Assembly (NCBI GenBank): GCA_036733345.1
Contig: DAINAR010000082.1
Coordinates: 1-9,042 of the forward strand
Length of the DNA stretch: 9,042 bases
Source of the DNA: JAFGMQ01 sp036733345
GTDB taxonomy: Bacteria; Desulfobacterota; DSM-4660; Desulfatiglandales; Desulfatiglandaceae
Reading direction: 5' to 3'
Notes under the pieces: generated by a model
What the model saw: the letters and a program-made list of their open reading frames with translations, nothing else
The model's database searches: none
What the model was told of the DNA's origin: nothing
Translations under genes and position numbers: made by a program
In this document: piece after piece, positions 5,820 through 9,042 of the stretch
Layout: every line of letters starts with the position of its first letter
Numbering within the stretch: the first letter of the stretch is position 1

Positions 5820-6116
5820 ATGATTCAAAAAGGTTTGCCACCAATTCACCCAGGTAAGTACCTGAAAGAAATCCTTGACGAACTTTGCATTTCACAGGCG
5901 GATTTCGCACGCGGTACAGGACTTTCGACCATGAGAATTTCTCTTGTTATCAGGGGAAAACGGCCCGTTACCGCTGAAATGGCCTTGATTTTTGGAAAGG
6001 CTTTTGGGCAAACACCACAATACTGGCTTAATCTTCAGGCTGCTTATGACCTTAAAATCGCCGAAAGATCTATCGGTTCCAGTCTTATAAAAATACAGCC
6101 GGTTTTCCATGCTTAG
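5820..6116 (+). CDS. higA: HigA-family antitoxin (helix-turn-helix)
   Basis: This 98-residue antitoxin neutralises HigB and represses the shared promoter. It opens with the family signature PPIHPGKYLKEILDEL (7-22). The XRE-type helix-turn-helix is at about 25-51 (SQADFARGTGLSTMRISLVI, then RGKRPVT), and FGQTPQYWLNLQAAYDL follows at 62-78. The gene starts after GAGGAG, 12 bp past the higB stop. The stronger ribosome binding site here, against none for the toxin, would favour an antitoxin excess. The tail after residue 80 is somewhat shorter and less charged than in some homologues, but the protein appears intact. The palindrome at 5500-5514 is its likely target. Confidence 0.94.
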   Translation: MIQKGLPPIHPGKYLKEILDELCISQADFARGTGLSTMRISLVIRGKRPVTAEMALIFGKAFGQTPQYWLNLQAAYDLKIAERSIGSSLIKIQPVFHA

Positions 6117-6153
6117 AATACGATAGACTTTCCCTTTGAAAAAGGATTTCAAC

Positions 6154-6354
6154 ATGGGTGTCAATAAAAGATATATAGTGGATGAACATGGCAATCCCAA
6201 AGAGGTGATCATCCCTGTTGAGGATTTTAGAAAGATTGAAGAACTTCTGGGATGGGACCTTGATGATGAAGTCCTTCATCAACTCCGCGAGGCCCGAAGG
6301 GAGCGTGAAAGAGGTAAGAAAGAGGCTTACGTGGATCTGGATTCTATCTATTAA
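6154..6354 (+). CDS. Phd/YefM-like antitoxin, apparently without a toxin
   Basis: The protein has 66 residues: a short beta-rich N-terminus (KRYIVDEHGNPKEVIIPVEDF), then an amphipathic charged helix (RKIEELLGWDLDDEVLHQLR, then EARRERERG) and an acidic end DLDSIY. This is the build of Phd/YefM/RelB-type antitoxins, in which the front dimerises and binds DNA and the tail wraps the toxin. I start at the ATG at 6154, which follows AAAGGA by eight bases, rather than the upstream TTG at 6136. Such genes are normally followed within a few bases by a RelE/ParE toxin. Here the next 17 bp lead straight into the end of a convergent gene, so the partner is missing. It lies 37 bp after higA and may be co-transcribed with it. 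Confidence 0.7.
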   Translation: MGVNKRYIVDEHGNPKEVIIPVEDFRKIEELLGWDLDDEVLHQLREARRERERGKKEAYVDLDSIY

Positions 6355-6371
6355 CCTGGCAATTAAAAGTA

Positions 6372-7212
6372 TCAATCGTCATGCCGGACTTGCAGACGTT
6401 TCTTTTTTACAGGAGTAAGAAAATTATCACTGGTAACAACACTCCTTCCCAGTTCTTTTTCAGTTTCTTTTCGTGCTGTTCCGGCAACTCCTCCGCCCCG
6501 TTTGGCGACTTTTTTGCTTTTTTTAAAGGTTTCAGGCTTTTCCTTCTGTGAAATCTCAGTTGTGACCCTTTCTCCAAGCATAGTAAAAATAAGTTCCAGA
6601 TCTGTCATGTGGTCACGAAGATTCTGATTTTTCTCTCAGTCCTTTCAGCTTTTTATATTCTGAGGGTGTTACTCCAAAGGCAGCCTTTGAAATTTCAGCG
6701 GTTAAGATGGAATATTCACGTTTGGTTTCTATTCCCCGTTCCTTCCATTCATCTGTAAGATTCTGACGTATTGCAATCCCCCGCAATCTCTTATCTATCC
6801 AGTCTTTTGGATACCCTTTAAGTTCATATAACTCCTTCATTCGTTCCTGGGCAAGTTCAGGATTTTCAATTTCCTGTATGCGGTCATAACCAACTTGAGC
6901 CAGCCATTGCTTGAAAGGTTCAGCTTTAAGTAAAGGAATAGACTGGATAATACGAAACATGCTTTTGGTATTGGCACAGTCAGTTTTGTACTTTTTCCCA
7001 TCAGAAGCCTCTAATTTCAGTTCGTGACAAAATGTCACGACCTCACTTCCTTCTTTTTTCAGTCGCTGTTTTAATTTCCTCCAGTAGGCACCCGCATCCG
7101 GGCTATCTGTTAACGCCCGGCAGACATCCACCACAGAAAAAAACCATTCCTCATTATGCCAGATGCGTCTGATTTTTTTGCTTTCAAAGACAACAATTTT
7201 ATTCTGTTCCAT
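6372..7212 (-). pseudogene. BRO-N domain protein (phage antirepressor/DinD-like), frameshifted
   Basis: Two adjacent minus-strand frames together make one gene of about 280 codons. The first, 7212 to 6613 (199 residues), starts at an ATG after GAGG and holds the BRO-N domain at about 5-105: KIVVFESKKIRRIWHNEEWF, VVDVCRALTDS, AYWRKLKQRL, and FRIIQSIPLLKAEPFKQWLA. A helical part follows at about 110-190 with RMKELYELKGYPKDWIDKRL. It ends abnormally in KSESS. The second frame, read from near 6632 to 6372, continues as NQNLRDHMTDLELIFTMLGE and a Lys/Arg-rich tail with GGGVAGTARKETEKELG, which is how full-length homologues of this family end in my recollection. One missing A in the A5 run at 6628-6632 explains the break. 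BRO-N proteins are DNA-binding and common in phages and mobile DNA. Alternatives are a sequencing error or programmed slippage. Confidence 0.8.
6628..6632 (-). other. Frameshift site in the BRO-N gene (A5 homopolymer)
   Basis: On the minus strand GAGAGAAAAATCAG is read as a frame that stops 15 bases later. Adding one A to the run gives EKNQNLRDHMTDLEL, which joins the two conserved halves without loss. This is the only change needed to restore the gene. Confidence 0.7.
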
Positions 7213-7481
7213 TTTTATCCTCAGTTTATAATGGATATACTGATTCTCTAAAAACAATGGCTTTTAATAATAAATCATGATGCCGGTTAATCCGGTTTGA
7301 TCTCTGTTTACCAGGGCGCTGTCTGACAATATTGCACTCTTGAAATTCGCCCTGGTCTTGATTTCCACTTACGGTGGCAACAGGGTAGATCATTATATGA
7401 TTTTTCCGGATCAATTTCCATTAGTTTGGTTCCTTAAAATCAAACACTTCTCGAAGGATGGTGCCAGGTAGCGCCTGGGAT
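7213..7481. other. Noncoding stretch upstream of the BRO-N gene
   Basis: I see no supportable gene here. A minus-strand frame at 7226-7414 has no recognisable features and overlaps the presumed promoter of the BRO-N gene. An imperfect palindrome CCAGGTAGCGCCTGG lies at about 7464-7478, just left of dispersed repeat copy 3. The 5' region of the BRO-N gene has the AT-rich TATATCCATTATAAACT about 15-30 bp before the start codon, but no paired -35 that I trust. Confidence 0.5.
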
Positions 7482-7572
7482 ATTAAAAACATTGGTTTAA
7501 GCAAAAAAACAAGGCAATTTAAGTTAATATTGGTGTCATATTAAACAGTTGCCCCGGTCCGACCAGGATTTG
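7482..7572 (+). repeat. Dispersed repeat, copy 3
   Basis: The core at 7513-7572 matches copy 1 (96-145) and copy 2 (4940-4999). It shares the left extension with copy 1 (ATTAAAAAC, TTGGTTTAAGC and CAAGG blocks) and the right end GACCAGGATTTG with copy 2. It is thus the fullest of the three. Its internal inverted repeat is perfect over seven bases, TTAATAT and ATATTAA around TGGTGTC. It is in the same orientation as the other copies. Between it and 7805 lies no gene, only the left copy of the 100-bp repeat. Confidence 0.8.
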
Positions 7573-7605
7573 CAGGATTTGTTCAGTATTTTTAATCTAA
7601 GTGTT

Positions 7606-7705
7606 AAATGCCGAAAGAAACTGCTATTGGTTTTTGGCAATGCGAAGGAAATTATTTAATAAATCAATGGTTTATTATTAAAAGAGCTAATAGGAGATTT
7701 GACCC
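7606..7705. repeat. 100-bp direct repeat, left copy (decayed)
   Basis: It aligns without gaps to 8669-8768, with about 11 mismatches by eye (about 89%). The last 26 bases, through AGCTAATAGGAG, are identical. On the minus strand it encodes LLNNFLRIAKNQ, stop, QFLSAF, a broken form of the open LLNNFLLFAKNQQQFLSAF in the right copy. Weaker similarity seems to continue to about 7752. It lies on the 3' side of the secreted-protein gene. Confidence 0.75.
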
Positions 7706-7805
7706 TATTCATAATATTCACACTATCGTAATAATTCATCAAAATCAACAACGTACCGGAAAACTATATTAAATGAAAGTGGTGTCAAAGTTATCTCCGA
7801 GGTAA

Positions 7806-8522
7806 TCAATCAAGCAATAAATTTATTATGCTAACGGCCGATCCATATCTTCTTATGGTGGGAAAAGGGAGTTCTCCTTTACTTGTATTATAAGTCATTG
7901 TGAGACCAATGGGAGTATTATTACTGCTGATCACACTATAGTACCAATAATCCCCATGGGTACTTCCGAGTTCATCTCCGATTATCCAGGCCTTACCTTC
8001 GTCGGAATCAGCACGATATAAATAGAGGTCGCCCTTCTGATAATAATCCACCCCATCGGAATATGTTGGGTCGGTTCCCATGTTGAAATAATATCCATTT
8101 ACTGATTCTGTGCCTGCATTTATCACTGATATAGTATTTGAAGGAGTATGTTTTTCGACATTGAGGCTGGGACCAGTCTCAACTCCTTTGATACATTCAG
8201 TCATTGTGAGACCATCGGGTGTATCATTACTGCTGATCACTGTGTAGTACATATAATCTAGATGCGTACTTCCGAGTTCATCTCCGATTATCCAGGCCTT
8301 ACCATCATCGGGATCAAACGCACGATATAAATAGAGGTCGCCCTTCTGATAATAATCCACGCCATCGGAATCTGTTGGGTCGGTTCCCATATTGTAATAA
8401 AAGCCATTTACTGATTCTGTGCCTGCACCGCTTACAATCGTGAATGTTGTGTATCCTGAACAGACTGGCACGCAGAGATAAAAAACCAGAATTATGATGG
8501 GATAAAATGCCAAATGTTTCAT
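7806..8522 (-). CDS. Secreted protein of two duplicated domains
   Basis: The 238-residue protein starts after GGGAGG. Residues 1-23 form a Sec signal peptide (MKHL, hydrophobic core to about 20, probable cleavage after CSG); VPVC is not a proper lipobox. Two units follow, about 30-109 and 133-211, about 85% identical: AGTESVNG[FY]Y[YF]NMGTDPT, SDGVDYYQKGDLYLYRA, GKAWIIGDELGSTH, DY[MW]YY and TP[DI]GLTMT. The pattern of VNGxY at the front, W-I in the middle, then YY and a proline near the end resembles a small beta-rich extracellular repeat domain found in some bacterial and microbial-eukaryote surface proteins. I cannot name a Pfam family. A 23-residue linker separates the units. The final 27 residues match neither unit and may be read-through of former noncoding DNA. 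The gene is alone, flanked by a 100-bp direct repeat and gene remnants. Function is unknown, possibly surface binding. Confidence 0.75.
   Translation of the reverse strand: MKHLAFYPIIILVFYLCVPVCSGYTTFTIVSGAGTESVNGFYYNMGTDPTDSDGVDYYQKGDLYLYRAFDPDDGKAWIIGDELGSTHLDYMYYTVISSNDTPDGLTMTECIKGVETGPSLNVEKHTPSNTISVINAGTESVNGYYFNMGTDPTYSDGVDYYQKGDLYLYRADSDEGKAWIIGDELGSTHGDYWYYSVISSNNTPIGLTMTYNTSKGELPFPTIRRYGSAVSIINLLLD
7895..8118. repeat. Intragenic duplication, C-terminal unit
   Basis: It matches 8201-8427 at an offset of 306-309 bp, with about 22 mismatches and one 3-bp indel by eye (about 90% identity). Long blocks are unchanged, including that encoding GKAWIIGDELGST. It encodes the second domain of the secreted protein. 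Confidence 0.85.
8201..8427. repeat. Intragenic duplication, N-terminal unit
   Basis: This is the partner of 7895-8118. It is three bases longer, from one extra codon in the RAFDPDDG segment. The 3-bp indel keeps frame, so the duplication has been held under coding constraint. It encodes the first domain of the secreted protein. Confidence 0.85.
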
Positions 8523-8548
8523 GATATCCTCCCAAATGGGATCTGCCC

Positions 8549-8734
8549 TTAGCTCTTTTCGGCATTCTCAAGAAGCGTTGATACCCTTTTGGCCAAATTT
8601 TTGTCAGTTTTCATCCGCTGTTTCAATCTCTCAATGATGCTGCTTGTTGAGCTGTACTTTTCAATATGAAATGCCGAAAGGAACTGCTGTTGGTTTTTGG
8701 CAAAGAGAAGGAAATTGTTTAATAAACCAGGGTG
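8549..8734 (-). pseudogene. C-terminal remnant of an unidentified protein
   Basis: An open minus-strand frame of 61 codons ends at a TAA (8549-8551), 26 bp before the secreted-protein start codon. It reads HPGLLNNFLLFAKNQQQFLS, then AFHIEKYSSTSSIIERLKQR, then a basic tail to NAEKS. The only methionine is at residue 41 and has no ribosome binding site, and a stop codon lies directly upstream. The amphipathic, Lys/Arg-rich composition looks like the helical end of a real protein rather than a chance frame. Part of it is also present, broken, at 7606-7705, which supports descent from a coding sequence. I do not recognise the family. Confidence 0.45.
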
Positions 8735-8768
8735 TTATCATTAAAAGAGCTAATAGGAGATTTGACCC
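8669..8768. repeat. 100-bp direct repeat, right copy
   Basis: This is the partner of 7606-7705, with starts 1063 bp apart. It spans the junction between the unidentified C-terminal remnant (8549-8734) and the end of the HNH-like remnant (8750-9022). It lies upstream of the secreted-protein gene, which is the only intact gene between the two copies. Confidence 0.75.
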
Positions 8769-9022
8769 AATTCACACAATAGATGAAAAAGCTCATCATC
8801 CAAATTAACACCTTCAAAAATTTCACGAAGACGTGGCATTGATTTGACGTTGTATTCTATTTTAGGATCATACCCGGGTTTGGTGACTCGATGCCAGAAA
8901 CCATCTGTCTGAAGCCTTGAGAAAGGATATGACATACTAGTCTTTGAGCCAGGCGGCATTATCCCTGAATAATATATATTAAATGTAGGCTCCTCATACG
9001 AATTTGTGGGTAGAAAGGTTAT
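8750..9022 (-). pseudogene. HNH-endonuclease-like gene fragment
   Basis: The minus-strand frame is open for 90 codons between stops and is missing both ends. It contains PTNSYEEPTFNIYYSGIMPP, MSYPFSRLQTDGFWHRVTKP and GYDPKIEYNVKSMPRLREIF, then LDDELFHLL. The PF-x-L-x-DGFWH block is typical, in my recollection, of the region before the HNH motif in predicted HNH restriction-type endonucleases. An ATG at 8959 exists, but conserved-looking sequence continues upstream of it, so I do not treat it as the true start. A TAA at 9023-9025 closes the frame on the 5' side. Homology appears to stop at the 100-bp repeat near 8764, after which the frame ends in LGQISY. The HNH nuclease core itself is absent, so the product would be inactive. 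Confidence 0.5.
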
Positions 9023-9042
9023 TTAAAAACTTGAAAGCATGA

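Noticed and set aside
5457..5849. Minus-strand 130-codon frame over higB
   Set aside because: Antisense to a complete, recognised toxin gene and its promoter.
7226..7414. Minus-strand 62-codon frame upstream of the BRO-N gene
   Set aside because: No recognisable motif, no ribosome binding site, and it overlaps the BRO-N start; more likely the promoter region.
64..7572. The three dispersed repeats as part of a CRISPR array
   Set aside because: Copies are 2.5-4.9 kb apart, imperfect and separated by genes; no regular spacers and no cas genes.
7806..8522. Lipoprotein assignment for the secreted duplicated-domain protein
   Set aside because: The cysteine after VPV does not fit a lipobox (needs small residues at -1 and usually L at -3); an ordinary Sec signal fits better.

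Overview
The window looks like a chromosomal stretch of a Gram-negative anaerobe. Several proteins (the BRO-N protein, the HNH fragment, the small antitoxin and the zinc ribbon) resemble ones I associate with Desulfobacterota (Desulfobacterales). That placement is inference from recognition, not a computed result. The left half is one well-kept gene cassette of moderate GC. From about 4.9 kb rightwards the DNA is AT-richer and has the character of accessory DNA: a toxin-antitoxin pair, an antitoxin without a toxin, a frameshifted gene, gene remnants and repeats.

Cassette, 171-4905. An AraC-family regulator with an AraC_N sensor domain (minus strand) is divergent from a four-gene plus-strand operon. 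The operon encodes a YqhD-like iron-containing alcohol dehydrogenase, a small cupin, an exported alpha/beta hydrolase, and an exported protein made of two fused cyclophilin-like domains. The arrangement recalls the E. coli yqhC-yqhD aldehyde-response locus. I infer a role in reactive carbonyl or electrophile handling, with part of the pathway outside the cytoplasm. The shared 181-bp intergenic region carries a near-identical 16/17-bp sequence about 40 bp upstream of each gene, a plausible regulator site. A roughly 50-60 bp dispersed repeat sits just past both outer ends of the cassette, in direct orientation, and a third copy lies at about 7.5 kb.

Region 4906-5489. After the second dispersed repeat come two unrelated families of inverted repeats packed into 140 bp, built on ACGTGTCCAT and on ATGCACTG. 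They run into a short reading frame ending in a CxxC/CxxC zinc ribbon.

Region 5490-7212. A complete higBA module has a near-consensus promoter, an operator-like palindrome in the promoter spacer, and a predicted leaderless start for higB. It is followed by a Phd/YefM-like antitoxin with no toxin beside it. A convergent BRO-N domain gene is broken by a one-base frameshift in an A5 run.

Region 7213-9042. A noncoding stretch holds the third dispersed repeat. A gene for a secreted protein of two recently duplicated 75-80-residue units (about 90% DNA identity by eye) is bracketed by a 100-bp direct repeat (about 89% identical by eye). The right copy of that repeat overlaps two gene remnants, one unidentified and one resembling the middle of an HNH endonuclease. 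The left copy is a more decayed version of the same sequence.

I see no rRNA, tRNA, CRISPR array or intact transposase. The least explained parts are the dispersed repeat around the cassette, the double palindrome cluster, and the secreted duplicated-domain gene between direct repeats.
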